Below are positions 8,518 through 16,509 of a stretch of DNA of 49,338 nt, in pieces; position 1 is the stretch's first letter; every line of letters begins with the position of its first letter. A model generated the notes under the pieces. That model was not told the origin of the DNA and made no database searches. It worked only from the letters and a program-made list of their open reading frames with translations. The stretch covers positions 1 through 49,338 of the forward strand of contig JAKOWB010000026.1 in NCBI GenBank assembly GCA_029781795.1. Reading direction: 5' to 3'. Position numbers and translations under genes: made by a program. The DNA comes from Pseudomonadota bacterium (GTDB lineage: Bacteria; Pseudomonadota; Alphaproteobacteria; Kiloniellales; JACOMY01).

Positions 8518-9021
8518 CTAGGCCTCGCCGACCGTGTCCATGAGCGCCGCCTCCAGCGCGTCCTTCACGTTCTTGCCGCCCCAGACGACCAGTTGCAAGG
8601 CCGGATAGACCCGCTCGCTCTCGGTCACCGCGCAGTCGACGATGTCCTCGAGCTGCTCGGGCGCCAGGCCGGTGGTGCCGCGCAGCGGCAGGGTGTGGCG
8701 GAAGGAGACCATGCCGTCGTCGCTGGCCACGTCGAAATGGCCGAGCCAGAGCCGCTCGTTGGCCGCCGCGATCAGCTCCGCCACGGTGCGGCGGCGCGGA
8801 CCCGGCACCTTCACGTCGAGATGGCAGGAGACGTACATCGAGGCCGCCTCCTCATGCCAGACGACGCAGAGGTGATAGTCGCACCAGCGCCCCTTGATCT
8901 CGACCACCATCTCGGACTCGCTGGCGCGGTCGAAGGCCCAGTCGTTGGCCAGGACCAGCTCTTCCAACAGGTCGATCGGATTGGTTTGCGGCTGACGGGT
9001 TTCGCTAACAAGGCCGACCAT
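8518..9021 (-). CDS. YbjN domain-containing protein
   Basis: 167-aa cytosolic protein of the YbjN family, which has a type III secretion chaperone-like alpha/beta fold. Seen here are PIDLLEELVLANDW near the N-terminus, a central beta-rich WCDYHLCVVWHEEAASMYVS, and a helical C-terminus ending ALQLVVWGGKNVKDALEAAL. Function is unknown; E. coli YbjN is linked to stress and motility regulation. The start at 9021 (MVGLVSETRQ) is preferred over an in-frame one at 9036 because GAGGGGAG lies at proper distance. It is first gene of the minus-strand group with proC. Confidence 0.85.
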   Translation of the reverse strand: MVGLVSETRQPQTNPIDLLEELVLANDWAFDRASESEMVVEIKGRWCDYHLCVVWHEEAASMYVSCHLDVKVPGPRRRTVAELIAAANERLWLGHFDVASDDGMVSFRHTLPLRGTTGLAPEQLEDIVDCAVTESERVYPALQLVVWGGKNVKDALEAALMDTVGEA

Positions 9022-9222
9022 GGCTGCTCCCCTCACGGAAGACGGCGCCGACGGACCTTGGCCACTCTCAACGGAACGGCTTCTGCCGCCAGCGGCGGGC
9101 GTCGCCCGGAACCTCCCCGTTATCCCAGCCAGCCTGGAAAGCCACCCCTAGCCCTTGGGTACGTAGGAAATCCACCCACCAAGATTTAGCGTGCCACCGG
9201 CTGGCCGGGCTGACAAGGGTCG

Positions 9223-9239
9223 ATGCCGCAGCGCGGCAT
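9223..9239 (-). terminator. Candidate hairpin after ubiK, no U-tract
   Basis: Perfect 7-bp stem ATGCCGC/GCGGCAT with a 3-nt loop, 13 bp beyond the ubiK stop on the minus strand. No T-run follows, so it may be a weak terminator or an mRNA 3' end stabiliser. Confidence 0.35.
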
Positions 9240-9251
9240 GAAATCTTCGAG

Positions 9252-9515
9252 TCAGGGCTTCTGACCCAGTTCGGCGAGCTTCGCTTCCAGCTCGGCGACG
9301 CGCTGCGCCAGGGCCTCCTGCTCGCCGCGCGCCGTCTCGGCCAGGGCGCGCACGACCTCGAACTCTTCGCGGCTGACCAGGTCCATCTGCCGGATCAGGC
9401 GCTCGATCGGCTGGCGCATTCGCGCCTCCATCTCGCCCCTGAGGCCGGCCGCGGCGCCCAGCGCGCCGGAGAAGAGCTTGGCCAGGTCGTCCACCAGCTT
9501 GTTTTCGCTCTGCAT
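9252..9515 (-). CDS. ubiK: UbiK-type accessory factor (BMFP domain)
   Basis: 87-aa protein of the YqiC/UbiK family, an accessory factor of ubiquinone biosynthesis that binds lipids and trimerises. The N-terminal amphipathic part (SENKLVDDLAKLFSGALG) is followed by REEFEVVRALAETAR and a C-terminal coiled coil of heptads (about 48-83). This is the usual BMFP arrangement. AAGGAG lies about 8 bp before the ATG. It starts 26 bp after the second thioesterase gene and is the last gene of the nth-thioesterase group. Confidence 0.85.
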   Translation of the reverse strand: MQSENKLVDDLAKLFSGALGAAAGLRGEMEARMRQPIERLIRQMDLVSREEFEVVRALAETARGEQEALAQRVAELEAKLAELGQKP

Positions 9516-9541
9516 GGGTCCGCTCCTTCCGGATTGCGCCG

Positions 9542-9982
9542 TCAGCTTAGCAGGAAGTGCGCCTGACCGGTGGTGATCGGCCGGTCGGGCCGCTCCTGCC
9601 AGATCTCCACCGCCACCGTGGCGATGCGCCGGCCGATGCGCGTGACCTCGCCCCGGGCGAAGGTCTCGCGCGGCTGGCCGCTGCGGGCGAAGTTTACCGT
9701 CGTGGTAACGATCTTCGGCAGGCGCTCGGTCTCGTGCCGCCAGATCAGCTCCAGCGTCGCGGCCAGCTCCACCAGCCCGCCCAGCAGGCCGCCGTGGATC
9801 GCCGGCAGGTAGGGGTTGCCGACCAGGCTCTGCTTGAAGGGCACGACCACGTGCAGCCGGCCCTCGGCCAGCCGTGCCTCGGCGCCGATGAACACGGCAT
9901 AGGGCAGCGCCTCGACCAGGCGCTGCGGCTCGCCCGCCGCGCGCGCCGCGCGGAAGCGCTGGACCAGTGTCGCGCCGCTCAC
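9542..9982 (-). CDS. PaaI-type hotdog-fold thioesterase (copy 2)
   Basis: 146-aa hotdog-fold protein, probably an acyl-CoA thioesterase. Family features are the QSLVGNPYLPAIHGGLLGGLVELAATL segment (loop plus central helix) and a beta-sheet part TVNFARSGQPRETFARGEVTRIGRR. The start is a GTG at 9982 overlapping the stop of the previous gene as GTGA, which shows tight coupling. It resembles its neighbour in the VGNP...GG loop region, so the pair probably arose by tandem duplication and may form a heteromer. Substrate is unknown. Confidence 0.85.
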   Translation of the reverse strand: MSGATLVQRFRAARAAGEPQRLVEALPYAVFIGAEARLAEGRLHVVVPFKQSLVGNPYLPAIHGGLLGGLVELAATLELIWRHETERLPKIVTTTVNFARSGQPRETFARGEVTRIGRRIATVAVEIWQERPDRPITTGQAHFLLS

Positions 9983-10452
9983 GACTTGGCCCTCTCGTGC
10001 CACTCCGCTGGCGTGTCGTAGAGCATGAAGGTGCCCTGGCCGAGGGCCAGCGGCTCGTCCGGGCTGTCGTGAAAAGCCACGGCGCGGGCGAAGGCGACGT
10101 GGCGCGTGGTGCGGTAGCACTCGGCCTCGACGATCACCGGCCGGCCCTTCTGGCTGGGCCGCGTGTAATCGACGCGCAGGTCGATCGTGGCGATGGTGCG
10201 CTTGCCGGCGAAGGGGTGGGAGCAGACCGTGCCCAGGGCATAGTCGATGACGGTGAAGACCGGGCCGCCGAACAGCGCCCCGGTCTCGGGGTTGCCTACC
10301 AGCGCCTGGTTCCAGGGCAGGCGGTAGCGCACGGTGGGGCTGGCCTCGGTTCCGCCCCAGCCGAGGAACTCGATGCCGAGGGCGTCGGAATGGGGTACGC
10401 CCGCGCGGAAGAGGTCGCGCACGGGATCGGGCAGGGCAGGGGGCTCGCTCAT
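9979..10452 (-). CDS. PaaI-type hotdog-fold thioesterase (copy 1)
   Basis: 157-aa hotdog-fold protein paired with the gene after it. The sequence PWNQALVGNPETGALFGGPVFTVIDYALG matches the helix/loop of PaaI-like thioesterases. It is followed by TIDLRVDYTRPSQKGRPVIVEAECYR, the typical beta-sheet stretch. The start is uncertain: ATG at 10452 or an in-frame GTG at 10464; neither has a strong ribosome site, and the ATG is chosen. It begins about 40 bp after nth and overlaps the second thioesterase by 4 bp. The substrate acyl group cannot be predicted. Confidence 0.85.
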   Translation of the reverse strand: MSEPPALPDPVRDLFRAGVPHSDALGIEFLGWGGTEASPTVRYRLPWNQALVGNPETGALFGGPVFTVIDYALGTVCSHPFAGKRTIATIDLRVDYTRPSQKGRPVIVEAECYRTTRHVAFARAVAFHDSPDEPLALGQGTFMLYDTPAEWHERAKS

Positions 10453-10492
10453 GACTGCTTTCACTAGACCATGCTGCGGCGCAGCGGAAGAC

Positions 10493-11191
10493 TCAGGCCC
10501 GGGATCTGGCCTTGGCTGTCGCCTTGGCCTTGGGCTTCGGCCTGCGCTGCGGGCGCCCCTCTCCGGTCTTGTCCTTGTAGGCGCAGAGATCGCGCACCAC
10601 GCAGTGGGGGCAATCCGGCTTCACCGCCTTGCAGACGTAGCGGCCGTGCAGGATCAGCCAGTGGTGGGCATGCAGCCGGCGCTCGGCCGGCACGACCTTC
10701 TCCAGCTTCAGTTCCACCGCCAGAGGCGTCTTGCCGGGGGCGAGGCCGGTGCGGTTGCCGACACGGAAGATGTGGGTGTCGACCGCGATGGTCGGCTGGT
10801 GGAACCAGATGTTCAGCACGACATTGGCGGTCTTGCGGCCGACGCCGGGCAGGGCCTCCAGCGTCTCGCGGTCGGCCGGCACCTCGCCGCCGTAGCGCTC
10901 GAGCAGCAGCTCGGACAGGCGGATGACGTTCTTCGCCTTGGTGTTGAACAGGCCGATGGTCTTGATGTGCTCCTTCAGGCCCGCCTCGCCCAGCGCCAGC
11001 ATCTTCTGCGGCGTATCGGCGACCTTGAAGAGCCGCGCCGTCGCCTTGTTGACCGAGGCGTCGGTCGCCTGGGCCGAGAGCACCACGGCGACCAGCAGAG
11101 TATAGGCGTTGGCGTACTCCAGCTCGCCCTTGGGTTCCGGGCGCTCCGCGGCCAGGCGGTCGAAGAAGAGGGCGATCTGATCCTTGCGCAT
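10493..11191 (-). CDS. nth: Endonuclease III (DNA glycosylase/AP lyase)
   Basis: 232-aa base-excision repair enzyme removing oxidised pyrimidines. The helix-hairpin-helix LPGVGRKTA contains catalytic Lys120. The catalytic aspartate is D138 in VDTHIFRV. The [4Fe-4S] motif C-x6-C-x2-C-x5-C is intact (C187, C194, C197, C203). A 25-residue Lys/Arg/Pro-rich tail extends past the cluster. The start at 11191 (MRKDQIALF) fits the family; longer in-frame starts would run into DUF2244. It heads the minus-strand group nth-thioesterase-thioesterase-ubiK. Confidence 0.95.
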   Translation of the reverse strand: MRKDQIALFFDRLAAERPEPKGELEYANAYTLLVAVVLSAQATDASVNKATARLFKVADTPQKMLALGEAGLKEHIKTIGLFNTKAKNVIRLSELLLERYGGEVPADRETLEALPGVGRKTANVVLNIWFHQPTIAVDTHIFRVGNRTGLAPGKTPLAVELKLEKVVPAERRLHAHHWLILHGRYVCKAVKPDCPHCVVRDLCAYKDKTGEGRPQRRPKPKAKATAKARSRA

Positions 11192-11239
11192 GGCGCGGGA
11201 TGCTAGCCGCTGGCGGGCCGATCGGATAGCGTCGCCGCC

Positions 11240-11737
11240 ATGGACGAGGCGCCGCTCTTCGACGCGATCCTGACACCGCACCGCAGCCTGCCGCCCAGGG
11301 CCTTCCTGCTCTTCATGGCGACCCTGGCCTCGCTGTCCTTTTCGGTCGGCCTCTACTTCATCCTCTCGGGCGCCTGGCCGGTCTTCGGCTTCCTGGGGCT
11401 GGAGGTATTCCTGGTCTGGGGCGCCTTCCGCCTGAACTACCGCAGCGCGCGGCAGTTCGAGCGCCTGGTGCTGACGCGCGAGGCGCTGGCCGTGCGGCGG
11501 GTCACGCACTATGGCGAGGAGCGGGCGTGGAGCTTCCAGCCGGCCTGGGTGCGGGTCGAGATCGAGGAACCGGCGGAGCCCGACACGCCGCTGCTGCTGC
11601 GCTCGCACGGGCGGCGGCTTTCGATCGGCTCCTTCCTCTCGGCGCCGGAGCGGGTGGATCTGGCGAAGGCCTTGCGGGCCGCGCTGGCCGAGGCGCGGCG
11701 CGCCCCGGGAACAGTCGGCCGGGGAGCGGCGGGCTAG
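11240..11737 (+). CDS. DUF2244 family integral membrane protein
   Basis: 165-aa protein with two adjacent membrane helices near residues 20-65 (AFLLFMATLASLSFSVGLYF, then VFGFLGLEVFLVWGAF). A cytosolic beta-rich domain follows, rich in WSFQPAWVRVEIEE-type strands. This is the usual DUF2244 layout, function unknown, common beside nth/dapB in alphaproteobacteria. No ribosome site precedes the ATG; a TAGCGT hexamer ends 7 bp before it, so the mRNA may be leaderless. Its stop shares a CTAG tetranucleotide with the dapB stop on the other strand. Confidence 0.85.
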   Translation: MDEAPLFDAILTPHRSLPPRAFLLFMATLASLSFSVGLYFILSGAWPVFGFLGLEVFLVWGAFRLNYRSARQFERLVLTREALAVRRVTHYGEERAWSFQPAWVRVEIEEPAEPDTPLLLRSHGRRLSIGSFLSAPERVDLAKALRAALAEARRAPGTVGRGAAG

Positions 11738-12543
11738 AGGCCCAGCACATCCTTCATGCTGTAGCGGCCGGGCGGCTTGCCCTTGAGCCAAAGGGCCGCG
11801 CGCAGGGCGCCCCGGGCGAAGAGCTCGCGGCTGGAGGCCTTGTGGGTCAGCTCCAGGCGCTCGCCCATGGCGGCGAAGATGACGCTGTGATCGCCCACCA
11901 CGTCGCCGCCGCGCAGCGTGGCGAAGCCGATGGTGCCGGGCTGGCGCGGCCCGGTGATGCCATCGCGCGACTTGACCCAGAGTTCCTCCAGCGGCTTGCC
12001 GCGGCCGGCGGCGGCGGCGTGGCCAAGAGCCAGCGCGGTGCCCGAGGGCGCGTCGACCTTCATGCGGTGGTGCATCTCGACCACCTCGATGTCGTAGCTC
12101 TCGTCCAGGCGGCGCGCGGCCTGCTCCACCAGGCTGGCCAGCAGCGTGACGCCGAGGCTCATGTTGGCGGCCTGCATGACGGCGATGCGCTTGGCAGCCA
12201 GATCGATCGCGGCCTGATGCTCCGCGGTCAGCCCCGTGGTGCCGATGACGTAGGCGATGCCGAGCTCGGCCGCCTCGGCGACGTACTTGGCGGTGGCGTC
12301 GGCCTGGGTGAAGTCGATGGCGACGTCGGCGGCGTCGAAGGCGGTGGCCGCGTCGTCGGTCAGCCGGATGCCCAGGCCGCCGATGCCGGCCAGCGAGCCC
12401 AGGTCGCGGTCGAGGTCCGAGGCATTCGGCCGGTCCAGCCCGCCGGCGATCGTGGCGCCCGGCGTCTCGGCGGCGATGCGCAGCAGCATCCGGCCCATGC
12501 GGCCGGCGGCGCCGACGATGCAGATCCTGTTGTCTTCGCTCAT
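11734..12543 (-). CDS. dapB: 4-hydroxy-tetrahydrodipicolinate reductase
   Basis: 269-aa enzyme of the lysine/diaminopimelate pathway. The N-terminal nucleotide motif is GAAGRMGR (11-18). The substrate-binding signature EMHHRMKVDAPSGTAL contains the catalytic His and Lys. GTTGL and the C-terminal FARGALRAALWL are also typical. Length is normal. An AGGAGAGG site precedes the ATG. It converges on the DUF2244 gene with a 4-bp stop overlap. Confidence 0.96.
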   Translation of the reverse strand: MSEDNRICIVGAAGRMGRMLLRIAAETPGATIAGGLDRPNASDLDRDLGSLAGIGGLGIRLTDDAATAFDAADVAIDFTQADATAKYVAEAAELGIAYVIGTTGLTAEHQAAIDLAAKRIAVMQAANMSLGVTLLASLVEQAARRLDESYDIEVVEMHHRMKVDAPSGTALALGHAAAAGRGKPLEELWVKSRDGITGPRQPGTIGFATLRGGDVVGDHSVIFAAMGERLELTHKASSRELFARGALRAALWLKGKPPGRYSMKDVLGL

Positions 12544-12681
12544 GGTCCTCTCCTGTCCCGCCCGGGGCTTAGCACGGGGTCCTTGGATGAAGCCACAGGC
12601 GCGGCTGATTGATCGACTATTCCGGTATGTAGCGCCCCCTCGTCGCACCACTGAAAGTTCGGGTTGCCTATCCACCGCCAC

Positions 12682-12691
12682 ATTGGCCAAT
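12682..12691. promoter_or_regulatory. 10-bp perfect palindrome upstream of CHAP lipoprotein
   Basis: ATTGGCCAAT, 49 bp before the CHAP gene start, in the divergent region between dapB and that gene. It could be an operator; no regulator is identified. It may also be chance. Confidence 0.2.
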
Positions 12692-12739
12692 CTGCCGGCA
12701 ACAACGAATCCATGGTCCGGGTAAGGGGGCTTGTCTGGG

Positions 12740-13309
12740 ATGCGGGGAACGATTCTGGCGGCTGTTTTCGCCGCGCTCGCGCTGGGTGGCTGCGTCAAGC
12801 ACTACAACAAGACGTCTGCCCTGAAGACGACGGAGGCGCCAGCCCTGGCGGCCTACCAGCACGCGGCGCCGGAAAAGGCCTCCCAGGTCGCTTCGCTCGG
12901 TCCCACCGAGGTCTTCAGCCAGAAGATTTCCTGCGTGCCCTACGCGCGTGCCGTGTCCGGCATCGAGATCCGCGGGGACGCCTGGACCTGGTGGGACTCC
13001 GCCAAGGGCGTCTACGAGCGGGGCTCGACCCCCGAGGTCGGCTCGATCATCGTCATGAAGAAGGTGAAGACGATGAACCGCGGCCACGTTGCCTTCGTGA
13101 CCGCCATCCTCAACACCCGCGAAATCCAGGTCGACCACGCCAACTGGAAGCACGGCGAGGTGCACCGCGGCGCGCTGATCCGCGACGTCTCGCCGAAGAA
13201 CGACTGGTCGCTGGTCCAGGTCTGGTACCCGCCGATCGGCGACTACGGTACCGGCAAGTACCCGGTCGCCGGCTTCATCTATCCGCAGAGGGTGCACACG
13301 GGCTCCTGA
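12740..13309 (+). CDS. CHAP-domain lipoprotein, probable peptidoglycan amidase
   Basis: 189-aa envelope lipoprotein. Its signal peptide ends in lipobox LGGC with the acylated Cys at 18. A CHAP (cysteine-histidine amidohydrolase/peptidase) domain covers about 58-189. Catalytic candidates are C65 (SCVPYAR), H116 (GHVAFV) and the polar DHANW at 132-136. CHAP proteins cut peptidoglycan peptide bonds. The ATG at 12740 is preferred because AGGGGG lies 10 bp upstream; a TTG at 12731 would have no spacing. It is followed by a strong hairpin shared with the convergent mmsA. Confidence 0.87.
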   Translation: MRGTILAAVFAALALGGCVKHYNKTSALKTTEAPALAAYQHAAPEKASQVASLGPTEVFSQKISCVPYARAVSGIEIRGDAWTWWDSAKGVYERGSTPEVGSIIVMKKVKTMNRGHVAFVTAILNTREIQVDHANWKHGEVHRGALIRDVSPKNDWSLVQVWYPPIGDYGTGKYPVAGFIYPQRVHTGS

Positions 13310-13335
13310 GCCTCGACCCGGACCGGAAACGACAA

Positions 13336-13361
13336 GGGGCCCCGCCAGCCGGCGGGGCCCC
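13336..13361. terminator. Bidirectional terminator-like hairpin
   Basis: Perfect 11-bp stem GGGGCCCCGCC (13336-13346) with GGCGGGGCCCC (13351-13361), 4-nt loop. It lies midway between the convergent stops of the CHAP gene (13309) and mmsA (13388). T-tracts are poor on both sides. Confidence 0.75.
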
Positions 13362-13387
13362 TGCTCATTGCGCAACCGGCTGTTTGA

Positions 13388-14887
13388 TCAGCCCAGCGTG
13401 GGAATGTTGAAGTCGGCGCCGCTGCGGATGCCGGTCGGCCAGCGCGCGGTGATGGTCTTCAGCTTGGTGTAGAAGCGCACGCCTTCCATCCCGTACATGT
13501 GCTGGTCGCCGAACACCGAGCGCTTCCAGCCGCCGAAGGAGTGGTAGGCCACCGGCACCGGGATCGGCACGTTGACGCCGACCATGCCGACCTTGATCGA
13601 GTTGGCGAAGTGGCGGGCGGCGTCGCCGTCGCGGGTGAAGATCGCCGTGCCGTTGCCGTACTCGTGCTCGTTGATCATCTTCGCCGCCTCGGCATAGTCC
13701 TTGGCGCGCACGACCGAGAGCACCGGGCCGAAGATCTCCTGCTTGTAGATCTCCATGTCGGTGGTGACGCGGTCGAAGATCGAGCCACCCATGAAGAAGC
13801 CCTTTTCGTAGCCCTGCAGCTTCAGGCCGCGGCCGTCGAGGGCAAGGTGCGCGCCCTCTTTCACGCCGGTCTCGATCAGGCCCATCACCTTGTTGTAGTG
13901 GTCGCGGGTGACCAGCGGGCCCATCTCGACCTCGGGGTCGGTGCCGGGGCCAACCTTCAGCGCGCGCACGCGCGGGGCCAGGTTGTGGATGATCTCGTCC
14001 GCCACCTTGTCGCCGATGGCGACCGCGACCGAGATGGCCATGCAGCGCTCGCCCGCCGAGCCGTAGGCGGCGCCCAGCAGCGCGTCGCTGGCCTGGTTCA
14101 GGTCGGCGTCCGGCATGATGACCATGTGGTTCTTGGCGCCGCCGAAGGCCTGCACGCGCTTATTGTGGCGCGCGCCGGTCTGATAGACGTACTCGGCCGT
14201 CGTGGTGGCGCCGACGAAGGACACCGCCATGATGTCGGGATCGTCCAGGATGGCGTTCACCGCCACCTTGTCGCCCTGCACCACGTTGAACACGCCGTCC
14301 GGCAGGCCGGCCTCCTTGAACAGGTTGGCCAGCTCCAGCGAGAAGGAGGGGTCCTTCTCCGACGGCTTCAGCACGAAGGTGTTGCCGCAGGCGATGGCCA
14401 TGGGCGCCATCCACAGCGGGATCATCGCCGGGAAGTTGAAGGGCGTGATGCCGGCGACCACGCCCAGCGGCTGGCGCATCGAGTAGCTGTCGATCGCGGT
14501 GCCGACACTCTCGGTGTATTCGCCCTTCAGCGCGTGCGGGATGCCGCAGGCGAACTCGACGACCTCGAGGCCGCGGGTGATGGAGCCCTTGGCATCCTCG
14601 ACCGTCTTGCCGTGCTCCTCGGTGATGATGCGCGCCAGGCGATCCATGTTCTGCTCGATCAGGCTCTTCAGCCGGAACATGACGCGGGCGCGGCGCAGCG
14701 GCGGGGTCTCGGCCCAGGCGGGGAAGGCGGCCTTGGCGGCGGCGACGGCGGCGCGCAGCTCCTCCACGCTGGCATAGGCGACCTTGCGGATCACCTCGCC
14801 GGTGGCGGGGTTGTAGATGTCCCCGAGGCGACCGCTCTTGCCGGCGACGACCTTGCCGCCGATGTAGTGATTGATGACGTCGGGCAT
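13388..14887 (-). CDS. mmsA: CoA-acylating methylmalonate-semialdehyde dehydrogenase
   Basis: 499-aa aldehyde dehydrogenase of the MmsA/IolA type, making propionyl-CoA or acetyl-CoA from methylmalonate or malonate semialdehyde (valine, inositol and beta-alanine breakdown). The oxyanion Asn is in TPFNFP (149-154) and catalytic Cys282 is in [15 protein letters not shown] (248-254) stands where ordinary aldehyde dehydrogenases have the general base glutamate. That loss is the family mark of CoA-dependent deacylation. AAGGGGAAG directly precedes the ATG. It seems monocistronic here, without other mms or iol genes. Confidence 0.93.
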   Translation of the reverse strand: MPDVINHYIGGKVVAGKSGRLGDIYNPATGEVIRKVAYASVEELRAAVAAAKAAFPAWAETPPLRRARVMFRLKSLIEQNMDRLARIITEEHGKTVEDAKGSITRGLEVVEFACGIPHALKGEYTESVGTAIDSYSMRQPLGVVAGITPFNFPAMIPLWMAPMAIACGNTFVLKPSEKDPSFSLELANLFKEAGLPDGVFNVVQGDKVAVNAILDDPDIMAVSFVGATTTAEYVYQTGARHNKRVQAFGGAKNHMVIMPDADLNQASDALLGAAYGSAGERCMAISVAVAIGDKVADEIIHNLAPRVRALKVGPGTDPEVEMGPLVTRDHYNKVMGLIETGVKEGAHLALDGRGLKLQGYEKGFFMGGSIFDRVTTDMEIYKQEIFGPVLSVVRAKDYAEAAKMINEHEYGNGTAIFTRDGDAARHFANSIKVGMVGVNVPIPVPVAYHSFGGWKRSVFGDQHMYGMEGVRFYTKLKTITARWPTGIRSGADFNIPTLG

Positions 14888-15010
14888 CGCGCTTCCCCTT
14901 ATGTGCTTGGCTCACTCGCGGCCTGCGTGCTTCGCTGGCCCCGGTTTGCGCGGCACGTTAGACCAGCGCGGCGCCCGGCGCGAAGCGGAAAAACTGCGGG
15001 AGATGGCCGC

Positions 15011-15649
15011 ATGACGAATTTGCTGACCCTGGCGCCGGACGACGCCCTGCTGGTTGTGGACCCGCAGGTCGACTTCTGTCCCGGCGGGGCCCTGGCGGTG
15101 CCCGGCGGGGATGAAGTCATCCCTCTGATCAATGCTCTCGCCGGGCGCTTCAGCCGGGTTTTCGTCACCCAGGACTGGCATCCGCCCGGGCACGGTTCCT
15201 TCGCTTCCAGCCACCCTGGCCGGCAGCCCTTCGAGACCGTCGAAGTCGCCTACGGCCCGCAGACGCTGTGGCCGGACCATTGCGTGCAGGGCACGCCCGG
15301 CGCGGCGATTCACCCCGCTTTGCACCTGGACCGGGCCGAGTTGGTGCTGCGCAAGGGCTTCCACCCGGGCATCGATTCCTATTCCGCCTTCGTCGAGAAC
15401 GACCGCCGCACGCCGACCGGCCTTGCCTCCTACCTGCAGGAGCGCGGCATTCGGCGCCTCTTCATCGCCGGGCTGGCGCTGGACTACTGCGTGCACTATT
15501 CGGCGGTGGATGGGCGCCGCGCCGGCTTCCACGTCGTGGTGCTGGAGGACGCCTGCCGTGCCATCGACCTGCAGGGCTCGCTCGCGGCGGCCCGGCGCGG
15601 CATGGCCGAGGCCGGCGTTCTGCTGGCGACGACGGCCGATCTGGCATGA
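15011..15649 (+). CDS. pncA: Nicotinamidase
   Basis: 212-aa isochorismatase-fold amidase converting nicotinamide to nicotinate for NAD salvage. The catalytic triad is D17 (VDPQVDF), K115 (LRKGF) and C160 (ALDYCVHYS). Metal ligands D55, H57 and H61 sit in TQDWHPPGHGSF. The ATG at 15011 has GGGAG about 9 bp upstream; longer in-frame sequence upstream is antisense to mmsA and rejected. The stop overlaps the next gene as ATGA. Confidence 0.94.
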   Translation: MTNLLTLAPDDALLVVDPQVDFCPGGALAVPGGDEVIPLINALAGRFSRVFVTQDWHPPGHGSFASSHPGRQPFETVEVAYGPQTLWPDHCVQGTPGAAIHPALHLDRAELVLRKGFHPGIDSYSAFVENDRRTPTGLASYLQERGIRRLFIAGLALDYCVHYSAVDGRRAGFHVVVLEDACRAIDLQGSLAAARRGMAEAGVLLATTADLA

Positions 15650-15987
15650 GCCTGGACCCCTTGGCCGCGACCCTGCGCGCGGCGGCGCGGGCCGGCCGGC
15701 CCGTTACCTACCTGGCGCTGGCCGATCGCCTGATGGCAGGCGAAGCGCATCGCATCCACCGCGTCACGCTGATGCTGGAGGCGCTCGCACGCGCCGACCA
15801 CGCGGCTGGGCGTCCGCTGCTGGCAGCCCTCGCGGTCGGGCGGGCCGGTCTCCCGGGACGCGGCTTCTTTCAACTGCTGGCGGATCTCGGCCTCTACGAG
15901 GGCCCCGACCAAGGGCCGCCGGCGGCCGCCTGGCACGCCGCGGAACTTCGCCGCGCCATCGCCTATTGGGGCGGGGCCGCGGGCTAG
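15646..15987 (+). CDS. Conserved small protein coupled to pncA
   Basis: 113-aa protein with a possible winged-helix look. RPVTYLALADRLMAGEAHRIHRVTLMLEAL is followed by a GRPLLAALAVGRAGLPGRGFF segment and a C-terminal AAWHAAELRRAIAYW helix. The first half resembles a small helix-turn-helix, but I recognise no named family. I recall relatives in alphaproteobacteria with varied and doubtful annotations. The ATGA overlap with pncA shows joint translation. Its stop shares a CTAG with the convergent HTH gene. Confidence 0.75.
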   Translation: MSLDPLAATLRAAARAGRPVTYLALADRLMAGEAHRIHRVTLMLEALARADHAAGRPLLAALAVGRAGLPGRGFFQLLADLGLYEGPDQGPPAAAWHAAELRRAIAYWGGAAG

Positions 15988-16355
15988 CCCGCCTTGGCCT
16001 TGCCCTTGGCGGCCTTTGGCTTCGGCGCCTTGGTCTTGCCGCCGCCCTTCGCCTTGTCCGGCTTCGCGGTCTTTGGCTTCTCGGCCTTGGGCTTCTCGGG
16101 CTTGGGCTTCTCGGGCTTTGCCGCCTTGGGTTTGGCGGTCGGCTTGGCGGCGGCCGGCGGCTTCCATTCGGCAAGGCCGTTGGCCAGCGCGGCGCAAGCC
16201 AGGCGCACGGTGCGCGGGATCTTCACCTTCTCGCCGTCGCGTTCGCCCTTCTCGTAGTACTGCACCACGCGGCGCTTGAGGCCCAAGGCCTCGGCGGCCT
16301 GCTTCTGCGACAGGTGTTGCGTCTTGCGCCAGCGCTTGAAGTCTTGCGGTCGCAT
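15984..16355 (-). CDS. HTH protein with histone-H1-like Lys/Pro/Ala tail
   Basis: 123-aa protein. Residues 1-62 form an XRE-like helix-turn-helix (FKRWRKTQHLSQKQAAEALG, then RRVVQYYEKG). Residues 65-123 are a low-complexity tail of repeated KPEKPK, AKPK and KAKGGGK units, strongly basic and disordered. Such tails resemble histone H1 and the lysine-rich ends of some bacterial nucleoid proteins. A role as DNA-binding regulator or nucleoid-associated protein is inferred. The start at 16355 has GGAGGGG about 10 bp upstream. The stop overlaps the convergent small gene by 4 bp. Confidence 0.85.
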   Translation of the reverse strand: MRPQDFKRWRKTQHLSQKQAAEALGLKRRVVQYYEKGERDGEKVKIPRTVRLACAALANGLAEWKPPAAAKPTAKPKAAKPEKPKPEKPKAEKPKTAKPDKAKGGGKTKAPKPKAAKGKAKAG

Positions 16356-16478
16356 GATGAAGGCCCCTCCGCTCCCGGTCGCTGCCACCCAAGCGGGCGG
16401 GAGTATGGCGCAGGGCAGGGGGGTGGGCCAGCCCGAAAGCCCCATCACAGGCCCTGGTTCCGCCTGCGCAACGATGGC

Positions 16479-16495
16479 GGCGCACCGGGTGCGCC
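16479..16495 (-). terminator. Candidate hairpin after DUF4340 gene
   Basis: Perfect 7-bp stem GGCGCAC/GTGCGCC with a 3-nt loop, about 15 bp past the DUF4340 stop on the minus strand. No T-run follows, so termination is only possible, not shown. Confidence 0.4.
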
Positions 16496-16509
16496 AGATC
16501 GGCCGGCCG

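Noticed and set aside
13499..15649. 716-codon plus-strand frame through mmsA into pncA
   Set aside because: Only the part from 15011 is real (pncA); the rest is antisense to mmsA.
16010..16160. Repeated lysine/proline codons as a possible CRISPR-like or tandem DNA array
   Set aside because: Units are irregular and in frame within the HTH protein tail; there are no spacers.
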